Source: Alphaproteobacteria bacterium
GTDB taxonomy: Bacteria > Myxococcota_A > UBA796 > GCA-2862545
Length of the DNA: 64,000 bases
Reading direction: 5' to 3'
Assembly: GCA_020632925.1 (NCBI GenBank)
Contig: JACKER010000018.1
Location: 101,848-165,847 of the forward strand
The notes beneath the pieces are model-generated. The model was given only the letters and a program-made list of their open reading frames with translations, was not told the DNA's origin and made no database searches. The position numbers and the translations under genes were made by a program. How positions within the stretch are numbered: the stretch's first letter is position 1; every line of letters starts with the position of its first letter. Shown here piece after piece: positions 26,448 through 34,532 of this stretch.

Positions 26448-27308
26448 ATGTCCTTCGCACGTCGCGCCGCCCTGACCGGGGGCCTGCTCGCGCTCGGCCT
26501 CGTCGCCTGCCACAAGGTGCCGTACACCGGCCGCCGTCAGCTCAACCTCATCCCCGACAGCATCATGCGGGGCGTCGGCAAGTCGAGCTACTCCTCGACG
26601 CTGTCCTCGGAGAAGGTCGAGAAGAAGGGTGCCGACCACGACCGGTTGGTCAAGGTGGGGGGCAAGATCTCGAAGGTCGCCGACCAGCCGAAGTACGATT
26701 GGTCGTTCTCGATGATCGACGACGACGAGACGATCAACGCCTGGTGCCTCCCCGGCGGATACATCGCGTTCTACACCGGTATCCTGCCGGTCCTGCAGAA
26801 CGAGGCGGGCATGGCCTTCGTGATGGGTCACGAGACCGCCCACGCGACCGCCCACCACGGCGCCGAGCGCATGTCCCAGCAGCTGACGCTGATCGGCGGC
26901 CTCGCCGGACTCGAGATCTTCATGGCGAACGCGACCGATCTCGAGCCCGAGAAGCGCGCGATCATCCTCGGCGCCCTGGGGTTGGGCGCGGAGGTGGGCA
27001 TCCTGCTGCCGTTCTCCCGGACGCACGAGTCCGAGGCGGACGTGATCGGTATGATGTACGCGGCAGAGGCCGGCTATCCGCCGGAGGAGTCCATCGCCCT
27101 GTGGGATCGGATGGACATGGTGGCCTCGTCCAACATCCCGGCCTTCCTCTCGACCCACCCGTCGAACGACAAGCGCAAGGCGAACCTCAAGGAGTGGATG
27201 CCCCAGGCCCGCAAGAAGTACGACCGCCACAAGCAGGGCGGCGACACCACCGAGGTGGTCTGGCCCGGCCTCGAGACGTCCGGCGGCAAGAAGGGTCGTC
27301 CGCGCTGA
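26448..27308 (+). CDS. M48-family metalloprotease lipoprotein
   Basis: A 286-residue product with signal peptide and lipobox LVAC (Cys21), so a lipid-anchored periplasmic protease is predicted. The zinc motif HETAH is at 128-132 and the third-ligand region SRTHESEAD at 190-198, as in the LoiP/BepA-type M48 enzymes that clear misfolded envelope proteins. STHPSNDKR near the end matches the conserved C-terminal motif. ATG at 26448 is chosen because CAGGAG lies six bases upstream; in-frame starts further up (26361, 26424) would place the signal internally. The PpiD-like chaperone follows on the same strand. Confidence 0.9.
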   Translation: MSFARRAALTGGLLALGLVACHKVPYTGRRQLNLIPDSIMRGVGKSSYSSTLSSEKVEKKGADHDRLVKVGGKISKVADQPKYDWSFSMIDDDETINAWCLPGGYIAFYTGILPVLQNEAGMAFVMGHETAHATAHHGAERMSQQLTLIGGLAGLEIFMANATDLEPEKRAIILGALGLGAEVGILLPFSRTHESEADVIGMMYAAEAGYPPEESIALWDRMDMVASSNIPAFLSTHPSNDKRKANLKEWMPQARKKYDRHKQGGDTTEVVWPGLETSGGKKGRPR

Positions 27309-27379
27309 CCCGCTGACGCCGGCCCGAGGGTCGGTTATGCGTCGCGGCTGCCCGCCTGCGGTGGGGCGGCGGAGGGACG

Positions 27380-28852
27380 ATGTCCATCCTGGAGTCGATG
27401 CGGTCGGGTTCTGACTCGACCTTCATGCAGGTCGTGATGGCCCTGCTGATCTTCGCGTTCGTCGGGCTGTACATCAACCCGAGCGGGGACAAGGCGGGCG
27501 TGGTCGCGACGGTCAACGGCGACGCCATCCTCGACACCGAGTTCTCCCGGTTCTACCGCAACGCGTTGCGAGCGACCGAGGAGCGGTCCCAGCGGACGCT
27601 GTCGGACGCCGAGCAGAAGCAGCTCTACGAGCAGGTGCGGCAGAGCGTGATCGAGCGCCACGTGCTGCTCCAGGAGGCCTACGACCTCGGGATCGAGGTG
27701 TCGGACAGCGAGGTCGCCCGCCAGCTGCTGTCGATCCCCTTCCTGCGCAACGAGGCCGGGAAGTTCGATCAGGAGCTGTACGCGAAGTGGCTCAAGCGCC
27801 AGCAGCGGACCAAGGCCGACTTCGAGGAGACCATCCGCGACGATCTCACGCTGATGAAGCTCGAGAGCCTGGTCCACATCGGCGCGAGCACCAGCGAGCC
27901 CGCCATCCGCGAGGCCTGGAACGAGGCCGGGACGAAGGTGGACATCCAGATGGTCCGCATCCGTCCGAACAACTTCGAGAAGGACCTCGTGGTCTCCGAC
28001 GAGGAGCGGGCCACCTGGATCAGCGAGAACGAGGCGATGATCCAGGAGGCGTACGACCGGGACAAGGCCCGCCTGTACGACCACCCCGAGCAGATCCGCC
28101 TCCGCATGATCCGACTGGCGATCCGGCCGGGCGGCCCGGACGAGGGCGAGCTGGTGCCGAAGCTGAACAAGCTGCGGGATCGGATCATGGCCGGCGAGGA
28201 CATGGCGGACCTGGCGAAGCGCTGGTCCGAGGACCCGTCGGTCCACCAGGGTGGCGACCTCGGCCTGCGCCCCGTGCAGCAGCTCTCGAGCGAGATGGCC
28301 TCCGCGGTCAGCGGGCTCGAGGCGGGGCAGCTCACGCAGGTGATGACGAGCCCCGGCGACGTGCGGCTGATTCGGGTCGAGGAGCGGATCGCCCCCAAGG
28401 TGGACGAGCTCGCCGAGGTCCGTGACGCCATCGCCGATCGGCTCATCCGCGACGAGAAGCTGCCCTCGATGGCGGCCCGCTTCGCGGAGGACGAGCTGCT
28501 GCCGAAGTGGAAGGAGAACCCGACCACGCCCCCCGACGAGCTCCTGAACGCTCACGGCCTCACGGTGACGAACACCGGTCCGGTGCCGCTCGGGGGCGAC
28601 CGCAACCCGTTCGGCCCGCCGCAGCCCGTGCTCGATGCCGCCCGCGGCGCCGCGGTCGGCGAGGTGCTGCCCCAGGTCTACGAGGCTGGCGGGACGCTCT
28701 ACGTCGCTCGCCTCGTGTCGCGCGACGAGCCCGATGAGGCGGCGTTCGAGGCCGACAAGGACCAGATCCGCGAGCAGTTCCTGATGGCACGTCGCGGCGC
28801 CTTCTACCGCGACTGGGTCGCCGACGTGAAGTCGCAGGCGACGATCCAGTAG
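27380..28852 (+). CDS. PpiD/SurA-type membrane-anchored peptidyl-prolyl isomerase
   Basis: A 490-residue protein with an N-terminal membrane anchor at about 16-34, a SurA-N/PpiD chaperone domain (VATVNGDAILDTEFSRFYRN, ERHVLLQEAYDLGIEVSDSEV) and one parvulin-like domain (IRLRMIRLAI...RWSEDPSVHQGGDLGLRP...GQLTQVMTSPGDVRLIRVEE). PpiD-type proteins fold emerging envelope proteins at the inner membrane periplasmic face. Several canonical parvulin active-site residues are hard to place, so catalytic activity is uncertain. It starts 71 bases after the M48 gene, suggesting a folding and degradation pair. Confidence 0.88.
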   Translation: MSILESMRSGSDSTFMQVVMALLIFAFVGLYINPSGDKAGVVATVNGDAILDTEFSRFYRNALRATEERSQRTLSDAEQKQLYEQVRQSVIERHVLLQEAYDLGIEVSDSEVARQLLSIPFLRNEAGKFDQELYAKWLKRQQRTKADFEETIRDDLTLMKLESLVHIGASTSEPAIREAWNEAGTKVDIQMVRIRPNNFEKDLVVSDEERATWISENEAMIQEAYDRDKARLYDHPEQIRLRMIRLAIRPGGPDEGELVPKLNKLRDRIMAGEDMADLAKRWSEDPSVHQGGDLGLRPVQQLSSEMASAVSGLEAGQLTQVMTSPGDVRLIRVEERIAPKVDELAEVRDAIADRLIRDEKLPSMAARFAEDELLPKWKENPTTPPDELLNAHGLTVTNTGPVPLGGDRNPFGPPQPVLDAARGAAVGEVLPQVYEAGGTLYVARLVSRDEPDEAAFEADKDQIREQFLMARRGAFYRDWVADVKSQATIQ

Positions 28853-28900
28853 GTCAGATTCTGTCCGCATCGCGATCCATGGGTTCGTGGTGCGCGGATC

Positions 28901-28920
28901 CTCCGTCAAAAGCGACGGAG
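28901..28920. terminator. Hairpin downstream of the PpiD-like gene
   Basis: CTCCGTC and GACGGAG form a perfect seven-base-pair stem around the loop AAAAGC, 48 bases after the stop. There is no T run after it, so it is not a classic intrinsic terminator; it may stabilise the mRNA end or pause polymerase. Confidence 0.35.
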
Positions 28921-29006
28921 CAACCTGTGGTCCGGCGAAGACTTGCGTCACCGGAGGCGATCGCGGATCAGCGGTTCGCGCCGGGGATGCGCGAGGCGAT
29001 CGCGCC

Positions 29007-29024
29007 GTGACATTTCGTGACATT
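29007..29024. promoter_or_regulatory. Tandem GTGACATT repeat, possible operator
   Basis: GTGACATT occurs at 29007-29014 and 29017-29024, spaced exactly ten bases, one helical turn. A related TTGACATGAC lies at 29096-29105 in the putative promoter. Direct repeats in phase are typical of activator sites; the binding protein is unknown. Confidence 0.35.
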
Positions 29025-29095
29025 CGGGGCGTCAGGGTGCGGTGTCCGCGCAGAAGGCGAGGGGGAAGGTCTGGTTTGGGGCTACTCCAAAAGTA

Positions 29096-29122
29096 TTGAC
29101 ATGACAAATATGACCCTAGAAA
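29096..29122 (+). promoter_or_regulatory. Putative promoter upstream of the alpha/beta hydrolase
   Basis: A perfect -35 TTGACA at 29096-29101 is followed after 15 bases by TAGAAA at 29117-29122. The spacing is short, but the surrounding A/T richness is exceptional here. The transcript would have a leader of about 140 bases before the ATG at 29274. Confidence 0.35.
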
Positions 29123-29273
29123 TCGCTTTCGGTAGTCGGAGGTGATCCGCCTGGGGTTTACGCGATCGGGGCCAGGTCGTACTGTTCTCTTGAGGCCACC
29201 CCAGCCCCCTGGTTGAGACGCGGGCGCGTCCCCTCCCTCCTCGATCCCTCCCCCCGATTCCCCCTCCCTCCCC

Positions 29274-30365
29274 ATGAATCTCCCCGATCGAGCGCGCCCG
29301 CGTCTCACCCAGCCCCCCACCCGGCGCAGGGTCGCCAGGTGGGCCACGGCAGCGGTGTGGCGCGCCCTTCATCCCGCGGCTCGCGAGCCCTTCGTCGAGC
29401 AGGGGGCCCCGCTCCCCGTCAGCCGGGTCCACTACCGCACCGAGGACGGTTGGCAGGCGCCGCTGTTCCGGCTCGAGCCGACGGCGTCGGCGTCCGGCGA
29501 GCCCGTGCTGATCGCGCATGGCGCCGGCTTCGGTCCCGACCTCTTCCGCTACGGGACCGAGAGCCTCGTGGGCGCGTTGCGCGCCGCTGGCTTCGCGCCG
29601 TGGTTGTTGACGCACCGCCTGGACCGGGACGCCTTCCAGGAAGGACCCGCCACGAGCCGGGAGGCGCGGGTGGAGGAGGTCGTCTCCGTCGACCTTCCGA
29701 CCGCTCTCGACACCATCGCCGAGCACAGTGGGTTTCCGAGGGTCTTCGTGATCGGTCACGGCCTCGGCGGGGTCCTGGCGCTGGCGTCGGCGGCTCGCCG
29801 TCCCGAAGCCCTGGCCGGCGTGGTCGCCCTGGGGGCGCCGCTGCGCCTCCCCGAGCCTTCGACGCAGGCGCGGGCGTCGTTGCTCCTGTCGATGATGCTG
29901 CACGCCGATCTGCCGCTGCGCGCGCTGGCGCGCATGGGGGTTCCCTTCGCGGACGAGGTCGCGCGACCGCTCGCCGTGTCCTCGCCGCCTCAGCGCCTGC
30001 GTGGGGCGCTGGCCTGGACCACGGAGGACCTGTCCCGGCCCTGGATGGCGGCGGTCCGGCGGTGGTGGCGGGACGGTGAGCCCACGCTGCACGACGGCCT
30101 GATCGAGGTCGCGTCGTCCTTGGCGGACGCGACCGTACCGCTGATGGTGGTGTCGGGCAGCCAGGATCCGGTGTGCCCCCACGCGGCGGCCGAGGTGGCG
30201 CTGCGCACCTGGGGTCACGGGGACACCCACGCGCTGCGCGTCGCGGGCTCGCACCTCGACCTGCTGCTCGGCCACGACGCGGCCAGGGCGGTCCATCGGC
30301 CCGTGACCGACTGGCTGGACGCTCGGCGTCATGCCGCCTGGTCCGAGCAGCGAGCGGCCAGCTGA
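29274..30365 (+). CDS. Alpha/beta-hydrolase-fold protein lacking the serine nucleophile
   Basis: A 363-residue cytoplasmic protein with the alpha/beta hydrolase core: the oxyanion region LIAHGAGFGPDLFRYG at about 79-94, the nucleophile elbow at 161-166, an acid in GSQDPVCP (Asp298) and a histidine in GSHLDLLLG (His327). The elbow reads GHGLGG, so Gly163 replaces the usual Ser, Cys or Asp. It therefore probably cannot form an acyl-enzyme and may be a binding or regulatory relative. ATG at 29274 follows a long C/T-rich leader with no Shine-Dalgarno site; no alternative start near the N-terminus is better. Confidence 0.82.
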   Translation: MNLPDRARPRLTQPPTRRRVARWATAAVWRALHPAAREPFVEQGAPLPVSRVHYRTEDGWQAPLFRLEPTASASGEPVLIAHGAGFGPDLFRYGTESLVGALRAAGFAPWLLTHRLDRDAFQEGPATSREARVEEVVSVDLPTALDTIAEHSGFPRVFVIGHGLGGVLALASAARRPEALAGVVALGAPLRLPEPSTQARASLLLSMMLHADLPLRALARMGVPFADEVARPLAVSSPPQRLRGALAWTTEDLSRPWMAAVRRWWRDGEPTLHDGLIEVASSLADATVPLMVVSGSQDPVCPHAAAEVALRTWGHGDTHALRVAGSHLDLLLGHDAARAVHRPVTDWLDARRHAAWSEQRAAS

Positions 30366-30391
30366 CGTAGGCTGCGGCCCGGAGGACTCGG

Positions 30392-30649
30392 ATGGCGACC
30401 AGCCGCAGCCGCGAGCGCGTGGCCCGCAACTTCGTCAAGCGCTACGGACGGGAGCGCCTGCGACAGCTGCTGTTGCTGTTGGCGAACGGGGAGTCCGGCC
30501 AGGCGATCGCGGAGACCTTCGACGTGAGCCGCGAGCGCGTCCGCCAGTGGAAGAACACCTTCGGCACCGTGGTCACGCTGTACCAGGTGCACCCGGAGAT
30601 CGAGGCCCTGCTCGAGGAGACGCCGTCGGCGGGTCGCGGAAGGCCGTGA
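30392..30649 (+). CDS. Small helix-turn-helix DNA-binding protein (sigma region 4-like)
   Basis: An 85-residue basic protein with GGAGG upstream of its ATG. Residues 34-56 (ESGQAIAETFDVSRERVRQWKN) form a helix-turn-helix close to the region 4 motif that sigma factors use to bind the -35 element. There is no region 2, so it is not a complete sigma factor; a small repressor, activator or adaptor is likely. It lies 26 bases after the hydrolase and ends nine bases from the convergent lipoprotein gene. The target is unknown. Confidence 0.75.
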   Translation: MATSRSRERVARNFVKRYGRERLRQLLLLLANGESGQAIAETFDVSRERVRQWKNTFGTVVTLYQVHPEIEALLEETPSAGRGRP

Positions 30650-30658
30650 ACCCGGCGA

Positions 30659-31291
30659 TCAGAGCTTCTGGACGAGCTGCCAGTTCGTCAGCGCGCAGGT
30701 CGTGACCTCCTGCTCGTTGGTCGCGAGCACCAGCGCCCCGGTCGGCGCCCCGCCTTCGATTCGGAGGATGGCCGTCATCTGGTCCCACGCGCTGCCGAGC
30801 GCGGGATCGATGTCCTTCACCGCGCATCCCCGGACGGTGAACGGTGCGCCCTTGAACAGCGAGCCCGATCCCGTCACGTTCTGCCCCTGGACGCCCGGAT
30901 CGTCGAAGGTCTCGATGAAGAACTCGAAGCCGTCGAAGGTGGCGAGCGGGTCGTACTCGGTGTCGTCGGGGTAGGCCGGGTCGTTGACGCACCCGCAGAA
31001 CAGGGACGGCGTGGTCCACGCCCGGGTGACGATGTCCATCGACTCGCGCGCGGGTGTCGTGATCTTGATGCCGACGGTCCCGCCGCACTCGTTGCTGACG
31101 TTCCATCGCCCCGCCAGGAGGTCGAAGTCCTCGAACGCCGGACCGAGCGCGGGATCCCACTCGGTCGCCGGGACCTCGGTCATCGGCTCCTCGTCGATCT
31201 CGTTGCAGGTGCCCGCATCCGGGTCCGTGGTGGTGGGCTCCTTGTCGCCGTTGCACCCCAACACCACCAGCGCCAGGCACCAGCTCCGCAT
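30659..31291 (-). CDS. Predicted lipoprotein of unknown function
   Basis: A 210-residue product with a very short signal and lipobox VVLGC (Cys13). The mature part opens with an acidic Thr/Asp/Pro stretch and continues with a beta-rich domain (FDLLAGRWNVSNECGGTVGIKI, FDGFEFFIETFDD, GSLFKGAPFTVRGCAV). Scattered cysteines (CGC, CNE, GCAV, TCAL) suggest disulfides. No family is recognised. It is convergent with the HTH gene and divergent from ffh, 77 bases from its start. Confidence 0.7.
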   Translation of the reverse strand: MRSWCLALVVLGCNGDKEPTTTDPDAGTCNEIDEEPMTEVPATEWDPALGPAFEDFDLLAGRWNVSNECGGTVGIKITTPARESMDIVTRAWTTPSLFCGCVNDPAYPDDTEYDPLATFDGFEFFIETFDDPGVQGQNVTGSGSLFKGAPFTVRGCAVKDIDPALGSAWDQMTAILRIEGGAPTGALVLATNEQEVTTCALTNWQLVQKL

Positions 31292-31368
31292 CCGACCTCC
31301 TCGCGCAGCCTAACCGGACTGCTGGGTCGACCGGCAGCCTGTTAGCAGGACGCCTCCAGGAGAGTGTG

Positions 31369-32856
31369 ATGTTCGACGTCCTGTCCCGCGGCTTCAAGAA
31401 CGCCACGCTGGCCCTGCAGGGCAAGGCGCGGCTCTCCGAGGAGTCGCTCTCGCCCGCGCTCCGCGAGGTCCGCACGTCGTTGCTCCAGGCCGACGTGGAG
31501 CTCGGCGTGGTCAAGGCCTTCCTCGCCCAGGTGAAGGAGAAGTCGCTCGGCGAGATCGTGCCGCTCAAGGTCGCTGGTCAGTCCATCAAGCTCAGTCCGC
31601 AGGACTGGTTCGTGAAGGCCTGCTACGACGAGCTCTGCGAGCTCATGGGGCCGGTCGACACCTCGCTCGATCTCGACGGTCGGCCGGCCGTGATCCTCAT
31701 GGTCGGCCTGCAGGGCTCGGGCAAGACGACGACCAGCGGCAAGATCGCCAAGATGCTCGCGGGCGAGGGCAAGAAGCCGCTCCTCGTCGCCGCCGACATC
31801 TATCGCCCCGCGGCCGTCGACCAGCTCCAGACCCTGGGTCGCAAGATCGGCGTTCCCGTCTTCCACCAGCCCGACACGAACCCCGTCGAGCTCGCGCGGC
31901 TGGCGGTGATCCAGGCGCGCAACACCGGCCGCGACGTGGTCATCGTGGACACGGCCGGCCGCCTCACCGTCGACGAGGCGATGATGCAGGAGGTGGCGGA
32001 CATCAAGGCCACCGTCCAGCCGAAGAACGTGCTGTTCGTCGTCGACGCCATGATCGGACAGGACGCCGTGCGGACGGCCAAGGCCTTCGACGATCGCCTG
32101 GACTTCACCGGGTTCGTCCTCACCAAGCTCGACGGTGACGCTCGCGGCGGCGCCGCGCTCTCGATCAAGAGCGTGACCGGCAAGCCCGTGAAGTTCCTCG
32201 GGCAGGGCGAGGGGATGGACGGCATCGAGGCCTTCCGCCCCGAGGGCCTGGCGCAACGGATCCTGGGCATGGGCGACGTCGTCGGCCTGGTGCAGGACTT
32301 CGAGAAGCACGTCGATCGCCAGACAGCGGAGAAGGACGCCGAGAAGCTGCTGCGGGGCGACTTCGGATACGACGACTTCGTCAAGCAGCTGCAGACCGTG
32401 CGGAAGATGGGTCCGCTCCGGGAGATCATGGCGCGGATGCCGATGATCGGCGGGATGATGGACCAGATCCCGCAGGAGGCGCTGGACGATCGCGAGCTCG
32501 ACCGCACGATGGCCATCATCGGGTCGATGACGAAGCAGGAACGGAAGTACCCGGACCTGCTCGACGAGTCGCGCATGGAGCGGATCGCCGAGGGGTGTGG
32601 TCGGAACTTCGACGACGTGGAGGAGCTGCACGAGCGGTTCCTCCAGGCGCGCGAGATGATGTCGATGATGGGTCGCATGATGTCGGACCCGGCGGCCATG
32701 CAGAAGATGCTCCAGGGTGGGGGACTGCCCGGGATGCCCGGCATGCCTGGCGGGCCGGGTGGACCGATCGCGCGTCCCCAGCTCTCGGCCGACGAGAAGA
32801 TCGCGCGGCGGAAGAAGCAGAAGGAAGCCCGCAAGGCCCGCAAGAAGAACCGGTGA
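31369..32856 (+). CDS. ffh: Signal recognition particle protein Ffh
   Basis: GTPase that binds 4.5S RNA and signal sequences to deliver nascent membrane and secreted proteins to FtsY. The 495-residue product has the N domain, a G domain with GLQGSGKTT (113-121), DTAGR (194-198) and TKLDGDARGG (252-261), and a Met-rich M domain with an extended Gly/Met/Pro tail (about 445-475) and a basic end (ARKAR). ATG at 31369 is preferred over GTG at 31366 because the GGAG at 31359-31362 is better spaced. The stop overlaps the GTG of the first glycosyltransferase, an unusual partner for ffh. Confidence 0.96.
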   Translation: MFDVLSRGFKNATLALQGKARLSEESLSPALREVRTSLLQADVELGVVKAFLAQVKEKSLGEIVPLKVAGQSIKLSPQDWFVKACYDELCELMGPVDTSLDLDGRPAVILMVGLQGSGKTTTSGKIAKMLAGEGKKPLLVAADIYRPAAVDQLQTLGRKIGVPVFHQPDTNPVELARLAVIQARNTGRDVVIVDTAGRLTVDEAMMQEVADIKATVQPKNVLFVVDAMIGQDAVRTAKAFDDRLDFTGFVLTKLDGDARGGAALSIKSVTGKPVKFLGQGEGMDGIEAFRPEGLAQRILGMGDVVGLVQDFEKHVDRQTAEKDAEKLLRGDFGYDDFVKQLQTVRKMGPLREIMARMPMIGGMMDQIPQEALDDRELDRTMAIIGSMTKQERKYPDLLDESRMERIAEGCGRNFDDVEELHERFLQAREMMSMMGRMMSDPAAMQKMLQGGGLPGMPGMPGGPGGPIARPQLSADEKIARRKKQKEARKARKKNR

Positions 32857-33695
32857 GGACGCTGATCGTCGCCCCCAACCACCTCGGGGACGGCGTGATG
32901 GCCCTGCCCACCGTCGCCGCCATCAGCGCGCTCGGGCCCACGGAGGTCCGAGGCCCGCGTTGGGTGGGGGACCTCTACCGCGACCTTCGGCTCGCGTCGG
33001 TGCAGCATCCGGAGGTGGCGGTGCTCCTGGCGCCATCGCTGCGGGCAGCCTGGTCGGTGCGGTCCGTCCCCCGCCGCATCGGCGTCCCGAGCGACGCCCG
33101 AGGCTGGTTGCTCACGGACGCCGTCACCCCCGCGCCGCGCGTCCCCGAGACCTACCGCGCGTTGGCGGAGCGGGTGGGTGCCCGCGTCGACGGCCTCCCC
33201 ACCTACGCGGTGCGCGACGAGGACCCGGAGGTGCCAGTACCCCTCGATCACGTGGGCCTCAACCCGATCAGCGTCTCCGGCGCCGTGCGCCAGTGGTCCG
33301 GGTGGGAGGCGCTGGCGGAGCGCATCGGCGCGCCGGTCGTGTTCTATGGCGGGCCGGGCGAGGAGGCGGCGGTCGCCGCGCGTGCAGGGCGGTTCCCGGT
33401 GCGTGCCGGGCTGTCGCTCCCGGCCTTCGCGCGGGCGTTGCGGCGCTGCCGGGTGTTTCTTTCCAACGACAGCGGCGCGGCGCACTTCGCCGCGGCGTGC
33501 GGCGTGCGGGTGCTCACCGTCCACGGGTCGACCAGCGCGCACGGGACGGGGCCGGCGGGGTCCATCGCGGTCCGCGGGCCCGCCCTGGCCTGCGCGCCCT
33601 GCCACGGACGGACCTGCGCGCGGGGCGATCACGCCTGCCTGGATGTCGCGGTGGACGACGTGTGGGACGCGCTGAACGGGGTGCTCGGTGCCTAG
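32853..33695 (+). CDS. GT9-family heptosyltransferase-like glycosyltransferase
   Basis: A 280-residue protein resembling the WaaC/WaaF/RfaQ heptosyltransferases of LPS core synthesis. Signatures are the N-terminal LIVAPNHLGDGVMALPTV, the donor-side VGLNPISVSGAVRQWSGWEALAERI and FLSNDSGAAHFAAACGVRVLTVHGSTSA. It uses a nucleotide-activated heptose or similar sugar at the cytoplasmic side of the inner membrane; the exact acceptor cannot be read. The GTG overlaps the ffh stop (GTGA), and the last bases overlap the next GT9 gene by eight. Confidence 0.85.
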   Translation: MRTLIVAPNHLGDGVMALPTVAAISALGPTEVRGPRWVGDLYRDLRLASVQHPEVAVLLAPSLRAAWSVRSVPRRIGVPSDARGWLLTDAVTPAPRVPETYRALAERVGARVDGLPTYAVRDEDPEVPVPLDHVGLNPISVSGAVRQWSGWEALAERIGAPVVFYGGPGEEAAVAARAGRFPVRAGLSLPAFARALRRCRVFLSNDSGAAHFAAACGVRVLTVHGSTSAHGTGPAGSIAVRGPALACAPCHGRTCARGDHACLDVAVDDVWDALNGVLGA

Positions 33696-34530
33696 GACGC
33701 TGCTGCGGCGTCGATCGTTGGGGGACGTCGTGCTGCTGGGCGCGGTGACCGCCGCGCTCTCCGACGTGACGGTGGTGACCGAGGAGCGCTTCCGCCCGCT
33801 GGTCGAGCGGCTCGGTGGCGTGGCACGCACGAGACCGTGGGCCGAGCTGCGCGCGGTGACCGGCGAGGTGGTCGACCTGCAACGCGACCTGGCGACGCTC
33901 ACGGCCCACCCACGCGCCGCGCGGATCCGGAAGCACACCGCGCGGCGGGCGCTCTCCCTGCTCGGATGGCCGATCGCGCGACCGGACGTGATCGCGTCCT
34001 ACGGGCGCGCCGCTGGCGTGCGGCCCCGGCCGCCACCCTGGATCGAGGTCGAGCGACGAGGGGAGGCGCTGGCGCTGGTCCCCGGCGCGTCCACCGCGCT
34101 CAAGCAGTGGTCCCCCGAGCGGTTCGTGGCGGTCGGACGCGCGTGGGGCGGGGAGGTCGTGGTGCTCGGCGGGCCCGGCGAGGAGCGCCTGGTGGGGGAG
34201 GTCGCCGGTGGGATCCCGCGGTCGACGGCGGTGGTCGAGGAGGGCTTCGGACGCACCGTCGACGTCCTGGGACGATGCGCGGTGGTCGTCGGCGGGGACA
34301 CGGGGCTCGTGCACCTCGCGGCGGCGTGCGGCGCCCGTCCGATCGTGGTCTTCGGCCCGACCCACCCCCGCGACGGGTACTTCGCGTACGCCAACGGTGC
34401 GGCCGTCCAGCTCGGGCTGCCCTGCCGCCCCTGCACCCGTCACCGGCGGACCGCGTGCCGCGCGGGCCACCACGCCTGCGTCGACATCGACGTCCGCTCG
34501 GTCGTCGACGCCGTGCGGGGTGTGCCCTGA
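33688..34530 (+). CDS. GT9-family heptosyltransferase-like glycosyltransferase, second copy
   Basis: A 280-residue protein with LRRRSLGDVVLLGAVTAAL at the start, LALVPGASTALKQWSPERFVAVGRAW in the middle and VVGGDTGLVHLAAACGARPIVVFGPTHPRDG near the end, the usual GT9 landmarks. It differs enough from its neighbour to be a separate activity, probably the next core sugar. A cluster of cysteines and histidines near the C-terminus (PCRPCTRHRRTACRAGHHAC) resembles the one in the preceding gene (ACAPCHGRTCARGDHAC) and could bind a metal. Confidence 0.85.
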   Translation: MPRTLLRRRSLGDVVLLGAVTAALSDVTVVTEERFRPLVERLGGVARTRPWAELRAVTGEVVDLQRDLATLTAHPRAARIRKHTARRALSLLGWPIARPDVIASYGRAAGVRPRPPPWIEVERRGEALALVPGASTALKQWSPERFVAVGRAWGGEVVVLGGPGEERLVGEVAGGIPRSTAVVEEGFGRTVDVLGRCAVVVGGDTGLVHLAAACGARPIVVFGPTHPRDGYFAYANGAAVQLGLPCRPCTRHRRTACRAGHHACVDIDVRSVVDAVRGVP

Positions 34531-34532
34531 GG

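Larger units (their letters stand above)
28853..29273. other. Longest non-coding stretch in the window (421 bases)
   Basis: No protein-like frame is visible. It contains a seven-base-pair hairpin close to the upstream gene's stop, a tandem GTGACATT repeat, an AT-rich promoter-like patch around 29085-29125 that stands out from the GC-rich surroundings, and a C/T-rich leader from about 29229 to the hydrolase ATG at 29274. Confidence 0.6.
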
